A program made the translations under genes and the position numbers. DNA of 64,000 nucleotides from Prorocentrum cordatum (taxonomy: Eukaryota > Sar > Dinophyceae > Prorocentrales > Prorocentraceae): the NCBI GenBank assembly GCA_963575745.1, contig CAUYUJ010014208.1:1-64000 (forward strand). Reading direction: 5' to 3'. Below, piece by piece: positions 43,501-53,027 of the stretch. Position 1 is the first letter of the stretch; each line of letters opens with the position of its first letter. The notes beneath the pieces are model-generated. The model ran no database searches and was not told where the DNA came from. It worked only from the letters and a program-made list of their open reading frames with translations.

Positions 43501-44185
43501 GAGGAGGAGGAGGACCAGTGGAAACACAAAAGGCATCAACGATGTTGGAGTAAACGCTCCCTCCAACCCCCCTCTTCACAGGCCCCTTACAACGATTCAT
43601 TTTTATTGAGGGAGCTGCCTGGTTGGAAGACAACCGTTTGAAGATCCTGAAACATGCCAAGACATTCTTCTCGGGATTCCAACACCACGAATCAACCGGA
43701 TTGTTGCGTCTTTGACGATCCTGAATCGTGCCAGAACGCCGTGCCTGGGACTTCAACACCGCGAATGAAAGTAACTGTTGCACCCTCTTAATCCTGAATC
43801 CTTTCAAAACACGATTTCTGGTATGATGATCGCGGGAATCCGTGAAACTCTTGCCAAATTTAAAAACGAATGTACGAGGAGCCAAAGCGATAACCACATT
43901 TTGCAAACAGGAAACCCTGAATCCGTGAAGCTCCTGCGACTTTTTGGGAAGAATTGGCGCGGCGCTGAAACGAAAACTGCATTTTGAAAACGGGCGGGCC
44001 TTAATCCGTGAAGCTCTTGCAGTCTTGAAAACGAATGTGCGCTTCGCTACGGTGAGAACCACATTTTGGAAAGGACCCCCGCCCTCCATCTGTGGTCAAG
44101 TGGTGAGGAACTCTCAGGCGAAACGCCCGGCCCGCCCCAAAAACTGGCTTCGGGGTGCGACAGGGAGATGTTGCTTATAAGGAAA
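43501..44185 (+). repeat. ~700 bp dispersed repeat, copy 2
   Basis: Begins GGAGGACCAGTGGAAAC and contains CATCAACGATGTTGGAGTAA, AACACCACGAATCAACCGG and the sub-repeat words TCCGTGAAACTCTTGC and CATTTTGAAAACGG. It ends GGCTTCGGGGTGCGACAGGG before another GGA tract. Clearly homologous to 7385-8175 and 44425-45100. Confidence 0.9.
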
Positions 44186-44189
44186 AGGA

Positions 44190-44271
44190 ACGGAGGAAGA
44201 GGAGGAAAAGGAGGAGGAGGAGGAAGAGGAGGAAGAGGTGGAGGAGGAGGACGCGGACGCGGACGAGGACG

Positions 44272-44307
<36 letters not shown>

Positions 44308-44428
44308 GTGTTGATGATGATGCTACGTATGATGATAATGATTATGATAATGATGAGGAGGAGGCGGAGGATGAGGAGGAGGAAGAGGAGTAGGAGGATA
44401 ACGAGGAGGAGGAGGAGGAGGAGGAGGA
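44190..44428 (+). repeat. (GGA)n and (GAT)n tract
   Basis: GGAGGA to about 44260, GATGAT at 44273-44365, then GGAGGA again. Confidence 0.92.
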
Positions 44429-45100
44429 CCAGTGGAAACCCAAGAGGCATCAACGATGTTGGAATAAACGCTCCCTTCACGCCCCCACTTCATAGGCCCC
44501 TGACAACGGTTCATTTCCACTGAGGGAGCTGTCTGGTTGGAAGACAACCGCTTGAAGACCCTGAAACATGCCAAAATATTGTTCTCGGGATTTCAACACC
44601 ACGGATCAAACTGATTGTTGCTTCTTGACTATCCCGATTCGTGCCATAACGCCATTCCTGGGACTTCAACACCGCGAATCAACGAAACTGTTGCACCTTC
44701 TTAATCCTGAATCCTTCCAACACAGACTTTCTGGTACGATGATCACGGGAATCCGTGAAACTCTTGCCATATTTAAGAACGAATCTGCGCGGCGCTAAAG
44801 CGAAAACCACATTTTGAAAACGGACCACCCTCAATCCGTGAAGCTCTTGCAACTTTTCGAAACGAATGTGCGCGGCGCTAAGGCGAAAACTGCATTTTGA
44901 AAAAGGGCGGCCCGTTATCTGTGAAGCTCTTGCATTTCGTAAACGCATGTGCGCGAAGCTAGGGCGAAAACCACATTTTGAAAAGGACCCGCCCTCCATC
45001 TGTGGTCAAGTGGTGAAGAAGTCTCAGGCGAAACGCCGGGCCCGCCATAGAAACTGGCTTCGGGGTGCGACAAGGGACAAGTTGTTTATAATGAAAAGGA
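44425..45100 (+). repeat. ~700 bp dispersed repeat, copy 3
   Basis: Same order of conserved words as copy 2, from GGACCAGTGGAAACCC to GGGGTGCGACAAGGG. Copies 2 and 3 are tandem, joined by the GGA/GAT tract. Confidence 0.9.
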
Positions 45101-45734
45101 ATGGAAGAGGAGGAGGAGGAAGAGTAGGTGGAGGATGAAGAGGAGGACGAGGAGGAGGAGGCGGAGGAGGAGGGGGCGGAGGAGGATGAGGAGAAGGAGA
45201 AAGACGAGGACGAGGATGATGATGACGAGGATGATGCTGCTGATGCTGATGATTATGATGATGATGAGGCGGAGGAGGAAACGAAGGAGGACCATGAGAA
45301 AGAAAAAGAGGAGGAGGGAGGAGGATGAGGATGAGCAGGAGGAGGAGGAGGCAGGAGGAGGAGGAGGAGGGGGAAGAGGAGGAGAAGGAGGAGGAGGAGG
45401 AGGAGGAGGAGGAGGGAGGAGGGAGGATGGAGAAGGGATGAGGATGAGGATGATGATGAGGAGGAGGAGGGGGGGGAGAGGGACGAGGATGAGGAGGAGA
45501 CGGATGAGGATGATAAGGAGGAGGAGGGAGCGCAGAGGGCGGAGAGCAAAAGGCGGAGGGCGGAGTGAGGAGGGAAGAGGAGGGAGGATGGAGGAGGGAG
45601 TAGGAAGGAGGGAGGAAGGGGGGAGGGAGGAGGGAGGTGGAGGGAGGAGGGAGGAGGAAGGATGGAGGTGGCAGGAGGGAGGAGGGACCAGGGAGGAGGG
45701 AGGAAGAGGGAGGAGGGAGAAGGAAGGATGGATG
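45101..45734 (+). repeat. long (GGA)n purine tract
   Basis: GGAGGA with GATGAT patches (about 45205-45270) and GGGAGGA units from about 45570 to 45730. Confidence 0.93.
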
Positions 45735-46118
45735 GATGGCAATATGACGGTGTCATGCCAAAACAAATCGGCCTCCCCTGACCTCGAACAGGAACTGCAC
45801 GGACCAGATGAGGAAGTGCAAACGAGCGAGAAGCCCAAAATGATGTCGCCGATGGAGACGCCAGTGATAACACAAGAAGACTCCGAACAACAGACTTTGG
45901 ATGAATACCTCAGCGAACACACAGTGAGCAAACCAACAAAACTGAAAAAGGACCAACTCGATTCGGCCCAAAAGAGCAACCTCAAATTCCACAAGCAACA
46001 GCAAGAGGCTCCAAACAGAGATCGCCAGCCCCGTTCCCTGCTTCATTGGCCCAAACAGCGGCCACTTTCTTTCCTTCATGCCCACCAATGCGCTGAAAGG
46101 ATTGATCTCACCCGCTGA
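45735..46118 (+). CDS. weak candidate open frame or A-rich untranslated DNA
   Basis: The non-repetitive end of a plus frame reads SPDLEQELHGPDEEVQTSE, then QTLDEYLSEHTVSKPTK, and stops at 46118 after ERIDLTR. It is strongly hydrophilic. No family recognised. It lies directly downstream of the minus-strand open frame at 46331-47302, so this DNA may instead be the T-rich 3' untranslated region of that gene. Confidence 0.2.
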   Translation, partial: DGNMTVSCQNKSASPDLEQELHGPDEEVQTSEKPKMMSPMETPVITQEDSEQQTLDEYLSEHTVSKPTKLKKDQLDSAQKSNLKFHKQQQEAPNRDRQPRSLLHWPKQRPLSFLHAHQCAERIDLTR

Positions 46119-46330
46119 GACCAATCAAAACTTGAAATGAAATGCCCTCCCCAGGCGGCTGTGGGAGACGACCACAAAGTAATTGACGACGCCAGCACAG
46201 CACTGAAGAGAGCCCCATTGCAAAAGGATAGCTGAACACGTGGCAGCGCAGATGACCCAAATTATTGTAGCCAGCCGAACTGCAAGAGCACCATGCCCGA
46301 ACAAAAGGTAACGACAACGTGAGCCCAAAT

Positions 46331-47302
46331 TTATTGAGCCTCCGTCTCAGCACCCGATGTCGGCTCTGTAGCAGAGAATGTGCAGCGCCCCGCAAACATC
46401 CACATGACAGCGGCATTGAGTTTGGCCCTCGGATGGATGCGTCTCGCAAGCTCGTCGGCACTATTGATGACGACCGTGTCCGCGCTGACTGCTGCGAGCT
46501 GCTCGTCCAAAACTCGCTCCATCTGGTGATCCATGGCATGATCCCAATATGAGGCGTAAGGTCCTGACCAATGACTCACGCGACGAAACTCGTGATTGCG
46601 TAAAAGGAAAGGCGCTGGCTCCCTCGGAATGGCAGCGGCTCCCATAGCCCTGCAGACAGCAACTGCGCAGGAGTGGCACATGGAACCGTCCCATTGAGCT
46701 GTGAAAGCAACATGCCAGCGCCATGCAGTGGCTTGATAAGCCAGCGCTTCTGAATTGAAGCTTCCGTCTCGCTCTAAATAGTTGCGAAGCTGAAACGGCC
46801 CATCCTGAGTGCCTCGCATGACCAAATCACTCCCGTGGCCGAGCGGGCGCATGGCCGCCGTTGGGTTACTGTGCGTAGTCCCTTCCATGGGTCTGTAATT
46901 CGGGATCGGGCGTAATGAAGCCATGAAACTGGGCACCGCGGCGATCCGCATGCAGTCCGTGCGCCGTGCAATCTCTATGATCGTGGCGTTCGGAAGCTGA
47001 CCATGGAGCGCCTCATATATGAGCTGGTCGTAGAGAAGCCTGCGAGTCGTAGCGCCGATCTGCCTCTGACCAAGGTATCGACGCAAGAGACAATCGAGGT
47101 CATCGCGAAACGACGGCGGCGGACAGACGCAGGATACCACAACCACAGCCGGCACCACTGCAAGGGCTGACCCAAAAAGGTTAAGTAAATCTCGTTTTCG
47201 CACGCTGACCCCTAGTTCCCGCAGAGCTTGAGCATGGTGCTGTTCCAGTACACTGATGTCGACGTCTGATGCCTCCCAGCACCCCAAGAGATTAGGATCC
47301 AT
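46331..47302 (-). CDS. intact hypothetical protein, 323 codons
   Basis: The longest non-repetitive, intact open frame in the window. It runs from an ATG (MDPNLLGCWEASDVDI) to a TAA after SGAETEAQ. An in-frame TGA lies 45 bases before the ATG. A hydrophobic stretch (LNLFGSALAVVPAVVVVSCV, about residues 40-60) could be one membrane segment. Downstream are CLLRRYLGQRQIGATTRRLL, then ALAYQATAWRWHVAFTAQWD and YWDHAMDHQMERVLDEQ. Composition is balanced and neighbouring frames are closed, so it is unlikely to be a by-product of composition. No family recognised; it could be a host gene or an intronless retrocopy. An AATAAA overlaps the stop codon, although dinoflagellates are not known to rely on it. 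Confidence 0.5.
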   Translation of the reverse strand: MDPNLLGCWEASDVDISVLEQHHAQALRELGVSVRKRDLLNLFGSALAVVPAVVVVSCVCPPPSFRDDLDCLLRRYLGQRQIGATTRRLLYDQLIYEALHGQLPNATIIEIARRTDCMRIAAVPSFMASLRPIPNYRPMEGTTHSNPTAAMRPLGHGSDLVMRGTQDGPFQLRNYLERDGSFNSEALAYQATAWRWHVAFTAQWDGSMCHSCAVAVCRAMGAAAIPREPAPFLLRNHEFRRVSHWSGPYASYWDHAMDHQMERVLDEQLAAVSADTVVINSADELARRIHPRAKLNAAVMWMFAGRCTFSATEPTSGAETEAQ

Positions 47303-47637
47303 AGCGCCGATGATCTGTGCCTGTCCAGACCAGGGTGTGGGGCGTCACCAGGGGCTCCCACGCAAGGAACCCTCCTGGCCGTGCCGACCCTTAAAAGGGC
47401 CAGACCACCGAAGCACCCTCCCCTGTGAGTCGGAGTGCTCCTCTCGAACGTCGGAAAAGACTTCCTCGCTTTCGTCAAGCACGAGCGCCTGCGCACCAGG
47501 CGCGGGTGGCGTGCTGTCCCCCAAGCACCACGAGGCGGCGCGAGGACTGGCCAAGTAGGAGCGCACAAAATGTGACAAGGAGGGCGTATGGTGTAAGGAC
47601 CACCCAGTAACCCCCCCCGCCCCCGCTCGGGCCAGAG
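47303..47637. other. unassigned DNA upstream of the 323-codon frame
   Basis: Would be promoter or 5' region if that frame is expressed. Nothing specific recognised. Confidence 0.4.
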
Positions 47638-47870
47638 TTGCTTGAGGAGGAGGGAGAAGGAAGGAGGGAGGAGGGAGGAGGGAGGGCGGAGGGAGTGCGG
47701 AGGGAGGGCGGAGGGAGGGAGGGAGGAGGCAGAAGGCAGGAGGCAGGAATGAGTAGGGAGGAGGGAGAGAGAGGAGGGAGGAGGGAGGAGGGGGGGGAGG
47801 GGGGAGGGAGGGAGGGAGGGAGAGAGGAGAGGGAGGGGAGGAGGAGGTGGAAGAGGAAGAGGAGGAGATG
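47638..47870 (+). repeat. GGAGGGA purine tract
   Basis: GGAGGGAGGA words throughout, ending AGGAAGAGGAGG. Confidence 0.9.
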
Positions 47871-48904
47871 AAAATCGACCCTCGTCGCCTCCCGCGCCGG
47901 GAAGCACCTCGGCCGCGCCCGCCCGTGGCCGCCGAGACCTCGTCGCCGGGCGGCCCTCGCCGTCAGGTGGCCCCGCGGCGCCGCAGGGGTCCGCGGCCGC
48001 CCCCGCGGGCGCCAGGGCGCCAGGGGGGGGCGCTTCGCACCGTCTGCTGCTCGCGGTGGGTCCTGCTCTTGGGCGGAACGGGAGAGAGAACTGGACAGGG
48101 GCACCAAGTGCGGCCGAGGCGAAGAGACGCTGCCGCAATCTCGGTCGACCAACGTGTCCGACGTGCCCCCGGCCCTCCAAACGTGCGGTCTCGAGACTCC
48201 TGCGCTTCTTCAGCAGTCCTTCCAACATTTGATGCAGGCGTCGCTGAGAGGCCGGCATGTGGCAATGGTCGGGGCCAACAAGAGCTGCGCGGGATGGGCT
48301 CGGTGCCATCCAAGATCTTTCCGCTGCTGGGGAACATGCGCTATCGCGGTCGTAGGAGTCGGCCGTCTTCGTGCAGAGGACCTAAAGAACCTCCAGAGCG
48401 CCAAATTCTTCCGCGGTACCATCGGATCGCCGTGGCCGCCGAAGCTACGTGACCAAGGCACGTTTATAACGTAAGGTCCTGACGACTGAACCTTAGCTTG
48501 GATGCGGGTGCCGTGTGGGCTTCACTAATGCGAACCTTCTTAGGAAACTTGCTGGATTCCGTTGAGTTCGGGGTGGCAGAATCCAGGGAGTGTAGATGGT
48601 GAAAGTTGATGCACGACCTCCAACTTCTGCTCCACCTAGGTGCCACGACGCATCTGCCCGAATCCCATGCCGAATTTCGAAAGAACGCTAGCGCCAAGTC
48701 TTTCGAGTCGAAGCTCGTCTCGCAAGGGCAACGCCACGCTGACCATGCCGCCCAGAGCCTCGTACTGAATTTCCTGATGGAAAGCTACCCGTGCGAACGT
48801 ATAGATCGGCACCGTTTTACCTCATATCCTGAGTGTGGGCCATTGTTATTACTCAGACGCCTTTGGACCTTACCTCACCTCCTCCTCCTCTTCCTCTCTC
48901 AGGC
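47871..48904. other. unassigned DNA with conflicting open frames
   Basis: A minus frame upstream of 48309 (QRRLHQMLEGLLKKRRS) and a plus frame at 48154-48474 (LRAEDLKNLQSAKFFRG) both look protein-like over the same bases. A plus frame at 48606 onward (ESHAEFRKNASAKSFE) runs into the following repeat. None has a recognised domain. Confidence 0.3.
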
Positions 48905-49305
48905 GCAGTCGTTCACACTCAGACTTACTCATCAACACCTCTTCCTCACTCGCACCCACTCATCACACGGAGACTCACCCATACTCAGACTCATCCAGAC
49001 TCAGACTCGTTCATACTTGAACTCACTCACATTCAGACTCTCATACTCAGACTCACTCACACTCAGACTAACCCACACTCAGACATACCTACCCTCAGAT
49101 ACAGTCATACTCAGACTCACTCGTACTCAGACTCCTACCAATCATACTCCTACTCAGACTCACTCACGCTCAGACTAACTCACGCTCGTACTCACTCGCG
49201 CTCAGACTCACCTACACTCAGACTCACTCACACTCATAATCAATCATACTACGACTCACTCAGACTCATACTCACTCACACTTCGATTCACCCACTGTAG
49301 GACTC
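48905..49305 (+). repeat. ACTCACACTCAG minisatellite
   Basis: Six- and twelve-base units ACTCAC and ACTCAGACTCAC with variants. Spacing breaks give open frames in more than one phase. Confidence 0.9.
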
Positions 49306-49319
49306 ACATACAAGTGCTT

Positions 49320-49625
49320 ACCGCGATCTAGCAAACGTGGCATTTGGGGACCCGAAGGGGAAGTCGCCAGTGGTGGGGACACTTCAACTCTCGCGTCCAC
49401 ATTGTGGGGACGTCTCGGGCGCTTTGCCTGTCTCGCCCCCCTGGCTTCCTCCCGTTTCGTGGTCCGGTGCTCACCGCGTTGTAGCAGGCGTGGCGCCCGG
49501 GCACGCCAAGCGGGAGCCGCCAGGGGTGGGGACGCTCACATCTTCGCCTCCAGAGCGTGGGGACGTCTCAGGCGGCTTGCCTGCCTCGGCCCCCCAGGCT
49601 TGTCTTCCGACGTCCGTGCTCTCAG
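49320..49625 (+). repeat. 153 bp tandem duplication
   Basis: The unit begins ACCGCG and contains GTGGGGACGTCTC, CTTGCCTG and TCCGGTGCTC or TCCGTGCTC. Starts at 49320 and 49473. The two copies differ at many positions, so the duplication is not recent. A partial third copy starts near 49626. Confidence 0.85.
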
Positions 49626-50024
49626 GGCAGGCTGTGGGGATGTCTCAGCCAGGGCGCTCGTCTCAGGCGCGGCGCTTGCTCCTCCCTCACTTCTTCCCCC
49701 CTCCTTTTCTCGTTTCCTCCTCCCTTTCTTCTTCCCTCCCTCCCTCCCTCCCCCTCCTTTTCTTCTTTTCTCCCCCCCCTCCCGTCTGGCCGTTCGGGTT
49801 CGAACTGTTCTTGGCTGCGCTTCCAGGCGCCCTGCTGATCCCGCTCATCGCAAAAAGGCGGGCTTGAACTAGCACTCCTGGGGATCCCGCTCAGCATGAG
49901 AGAAGCAGCTTCAACCAACACCCCCGGAGATCCCGCTCAACGTAACTTGCGAGGGATCCCCACACATCCCTCTCTGAACGGATGCATAATGGTTATGGCT
50001 AACTGCTAGCGGGAAGCACGCGGC
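49626..50024. other. C/T tract and short ATCCCGCTCA repeats
   Basis: C/T-rich at 49675-49790. The word GATCCCGCTCA occurs at about 49838, 49883 and 49931. No gene recognised. Confidence 0.5.
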
Positions 50025-50218
50025 GGCCGACGCATACATGTACACTGTACACACGTGCCGAAGACACCACTGGCGACAACGATCGCCAAACAGCGTCTGC
50101 AAGTAGCGGGCAACCTTCGGAGGCCGACACATGCATGTACACACACACGTATGCCTCAACCGCCACTGGCGGCTGGTGACAACGATTCGCAAACGACGCC
50201 GCTCACACAACGCCGCGC
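50025..50218 (+). repeat. ~97 bp tandem duplication
   Basis: GGCCGACGCATACATGTACA (50025) and GGCCGACACATGCATGTACA (50122), each followed by a CCACTGGCG and ACAACGAT context. Confidence 0.8.
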
Positions 50219-50794
50219 TCGCGACAACGCCAGGTCAACACACCGCCTGCGTGTGCTTCTACCCTGCGGCTGGACGGCGGCGGCTCGCCCACTACCTGAC
50301 GACGGCGGTCCCACATTGAGAGACGGTACGCGCCGCAGTGACCGCCGACTGCGCGCGCGCCAGGAACGCCAGGGACAACGCGGCGCTGAACACGACGCGT
50401 GGTGGCTGAACCTCTGTGTGTTCTTCCGCGCCTCCCAGGTGGCGTACATGCTCCTGGGCTGGCCGCCTCCCCGCGAGCTGCTGGGAAGAGGCCCACCACG
50501 AGGCCGTGGGGAGGGAGGGCCCTCAAACGCCTCGAGGCTTCCGAGAGGTCGACGGTGTCGAGAGCCGTTTTGCTTGCCGGGAGTTGCGGGATGACGCTGC
50601 CAGAAAAAAAGCTAACAGCCCGCGCCCTCTAGACTCTACAGTCGGACCTGGGCCAGAAGAGCATCACTCGAGAACATGAGACACTCCGTCGGCCAAAACA
50701 AATAGAACATCCAACTATACCTCCCCACGATGCACAAACACATCCAACAAAAACGAAAGATACCGGATAGAACCCCCAATCATCATTTTTAAGG
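50219..50794. other. unassigned DNA
   Basis: No gene or repeat recognised. Confidence 0.4.
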
Positions 50795-50975
50795 GGTGGC
50801 TATGGGGCTATATGGCTGTATGGCTATAGGACTATAGGGCTATTAAGGCTATAGGGCTATAGGGCTATAAGGCTATAGGGCTATATGGCTATAAGGCTAT
50901 GGGGCTATAGGGCTATTAGGGCTATAGGGCTATAAGGCTATAGGGCTACAAGGCTATGGGGTTTTAGGGCTGCTG
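50795..50975 (+). repeat. GGCTATAGGGCTATAA minisatellite
   Basis: About twenty 8-10 base units GGGCTATA, AGGCTATA and ATGGCTAT. Confidence 0.93.
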
Positions 50976-51423
50976 GGCACCCTGGCACCTGGGTACCCGG
51001 GCGTGCCGCCGAAATCGGCGCCACACCTCACCTAACGATACGAATCCGCTAGGACCCCTACAGAGGCAAGTTCTGATTGGGGAAAGACACCAGGGTACAC
51101 TCCCCGAGCCGATCTCGATCTTATGCCTCGGTCCGACCGCATGACCTGATACCAAGCGCGGACGGCCTTTCTGGAGCTGGCTCAACAGAGCAACCCGACG
51201 CTTTCTCCACTGCCCTTGCGTGGGCGGCCCAGGGCTGCCGGGCCCGATGCCACGTGCGGGCGGCTTCTTTTTTACAGTTCCCCTCGCGTCCAGCCGCGCC
51301 CGGCCCGATGTCTTATTCGGACGGTCGCGCCCGACAGCAACTGCCGACGAGGAATTTTTTGCAGCGAGCAAATCTCGCTCTGGCCGCTGGCAGGACGAGC
51401 GAAATACTTGCTGTCAGCACCAT
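50976..51423. other. unassigned DNA
   Basis: No gene or repeat recognised. Confidence 0.4.
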
Positions 51424-51470
51424 GCGCTCTTGTCAGAAGTGCCGCAGTGAGAATGGCAAGAGGAATGCCC
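51424..51470 (-). pseudogene. possible motif B of a decayed reverse transcriptase
   Basis: A minus frame reads GIPLAILTAALLTRAH. This could be a shortened form of the Q-G-C-P-L-S-P-F-L-F block that follows motif A in non-LTR reverse transcriptases. The order relative to the fragment at 52051-52258 is right, but about 580 bases separate them and the match is weak. Confidence 0.25.
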
Positions 51471-52050
51471 CCCTCGCTCTTCAACTTGTGCTTCCTCATG
51501 TCCAGAGGAGGAAGCTGAAATTGTCGCTGTCGTCGTGGTCGCGCCCATGGTCCACGCGAACTCGCTCTCACACCCAGCTGCTCTAAGAAAGAGTTCTTCA
51601 GCGAGGCGTGACAGGAGTATGAGATGCACATGTACAGATCTTGGCACCGAACGATTGAATGTGGCGGCCTGGCGCGAACGGCAGAAGTCGGAGAAGAGCG
51701 GACTGAGACATCGGCGGCTCAAAATCGGTCCCTGGACCCCTCCCAAGGTCCAAACGCACCAACTTTCCGAGCTGCGTCCAGCCGTGGCGATGAGAAGGCC
51801 CCCGCACGCCAACCACTGCTGCCTCAGCCCGCCCTCCTCTGAGCCTCGAAGGCGCCGCAGACGCGCCGCGAGCCACCGCGGATCCTGAGACGAACCCATT
51901 GGATCCCTGCGGCAACCCCAGAAGAAGAGAACACGGGACATAAACAGAACCTGCTGGCGCTCCGGCGCCGCAAGGGGGGGGGGCCCAGCGCGGACACGAG
52001 AAAAATCCGCGCGGAGCGCCAAACGTTTGTGTTTGTGTGCTTTTTCTTCT
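51471..52050. other. unassigned DNA between reverse transcriptase fragments
   Basis: No motif recognised in the minus frames. A (G)10 run lies at about 51974-51983. Confidence 0.4.
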
Positions 52051-52258
52051 CCTTGGCAAATTCCGTACTCTTGCTTTCTCTCTTGTGACGTTGCGCCGAA
52101 GTCGGTGACCTCGAAAACGCGGTTCTCGTAGATAGCAGCAACCATGTTTACAAAACGATTAGGGCATCCAAATCTTCGAAGCGACATGGCCAGCGCCTGA
52201 GGCGACACAGAATCGAAGGCCTTTGCCCAATCCAGCGCCAAGAACAACCCAGCCCGCC
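52051..52258 (-). pseudogene. non-LTR reverse transcriptase fragment (palm motif A)
   Basis: About 69 codons read GLFLALDWAKAFDSVSP, then LRRFGCPNRFVNMVAAIYE, VTDFGATSQERKQE and YGICQG. LDWAKAFDSV is motif A of reverse transcriptase (RVT_1 family) with the catalytic Asp, and GICQG is the start of motif B (usually G-I-x-Q-G-C-P-L-S-P). The match ends exactly at QG. A CCCTCCCTGCAG/G acceptor-like sequence lies directly upstream, so the fragment may have been taken up as an exon. No YADD block, endonuclease or 3' tail was found. The enzyme would copy element RNA into DNA at a nicked target; this copy is too short to function. Confidence 0.75.
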
Positions 52259-52436
52259 CTGCAGGGAGGGGCAGCTGGGGAGGCACCAGCACGCGGGCGC
52301 ACACGGGCACGGGCGTCCCTGCTCGCGCTGCGCCGCCACGGCTGGGCCAGCCGTGGGCCGAGGATGGGCGCAGCCTCGCGACGCACCCACCCTCCCATGT
52401 GGAAGGACGCGAATGGCATTGAGACAGGATGGCGGC

Positions 52437-52575
52437 GGGCCTCCTCATCCTCCTCGTCGTCGTCCTCCTCCTCCTCGTCCTTCTCCTCCTTCTCGTCCTC
52501 CTCCTCGTCCCGCTCTTCCTCCTCGTCGTCCTCCTCCTCCTCCTCGCCCTAGTCGCCGTTGTCGTCCTCCTCATC
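52437..52575 (+). repeat. (CTC)n/(GTC)n pyrimidine-rich tract
   Basis: CCTCCTCGTCGTC words, with the longest run at 52455-52560. Confidence 0.88.
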
Positions 52576-52890
52576 TTGGCAGCCCCGAACTGTACGGGAA
52601 AATTGGGTACGATGTTCAACGGCAAATGCTGTCCAAAACCGACAGCTGCCGCCGTTGGGTAGGCGACCTTTTGTATAAAATTGATAACGTCCGCGGCGAC
52701 GCCGACAGCGTCTTCTGTTCAAAATGGACGAGAACTGCTGTCCGTCTTCGCCACCACTCCTTCCGTACCAATTTCCGTGGTACCAATCCTCCTCGAGTCG
52801 ATCCCTTCCGAAGAGCAGAAGCAGGACTCAAGGAAGGCCCCATGCCCGCCGAGAAACTACAGGGGGAACAGCGCGCCGGGGCCCCGGCAC
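52576..52890. other. unassigned DNA between the CTC tract and the Lon segment
   Basis: On the minus strand this is where the rest of the Lon C-terminal domain should follow, but no matching sequence was found beyond about 52865. Confidence 0.5.
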
Positions 52891-53027
52891 CCTGTCGCGG
52901 ACGCAGTCCACCGGTAACAGGCTGCCCCGGAGCGCCACCTCCCCGGCGCAGGCGGCGTCCGCCCGCGGCGGGCGGTCCAGCAGCACCGAGAGGAGCGCGA
53001 GGGCCACGGGAAGGCCCACCGACGGAC
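52891..53027 (-). CDS. Lon protease (peptidase S16) exon-like segment
   Basis: Minus-strand codons read GPSVGLPVALALLSVLL, DRPPRADAACAGEVALRG and SLLPVDCVRDR. This aligns without gaps to the proteolytic core of Lon, an ATP-dependent protease of mitochondria, peroxisomes and bacteria, around the catalytic Ser of D-G-P-S-A-G. Ser, Thr/Cys-x-G-E and L-R-G-x-x-L-P are kept. The catalytic Lys expected 43 residues after the Ser (G-G-x-K-E-K) is Arg, and the preceding Gly-Gly is Asp-Cys. The segment is bounded by CATCTCCCACAG/G (acceptor-like) and CGACAG/GTG (donor-like), fitting an exon. AAA and N-terminal parts were not found nearby. It may be an exon of a gene with large introns, a divergent paralogue or a pseudogene. 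Confidence 0.65.

Noticed and set aside
42938-44089. 383-codon minus-strand frame
   Set aside because: Its centre is polyleucine/polyserine from the GGA tract and its ends are the ~700 bp repeat.
49790-49880. Possible tRNA T-arm (GTTCAAG on the minus strand)
   Set aside because: The bases around the loop do not pair and no acceptor stem was found.
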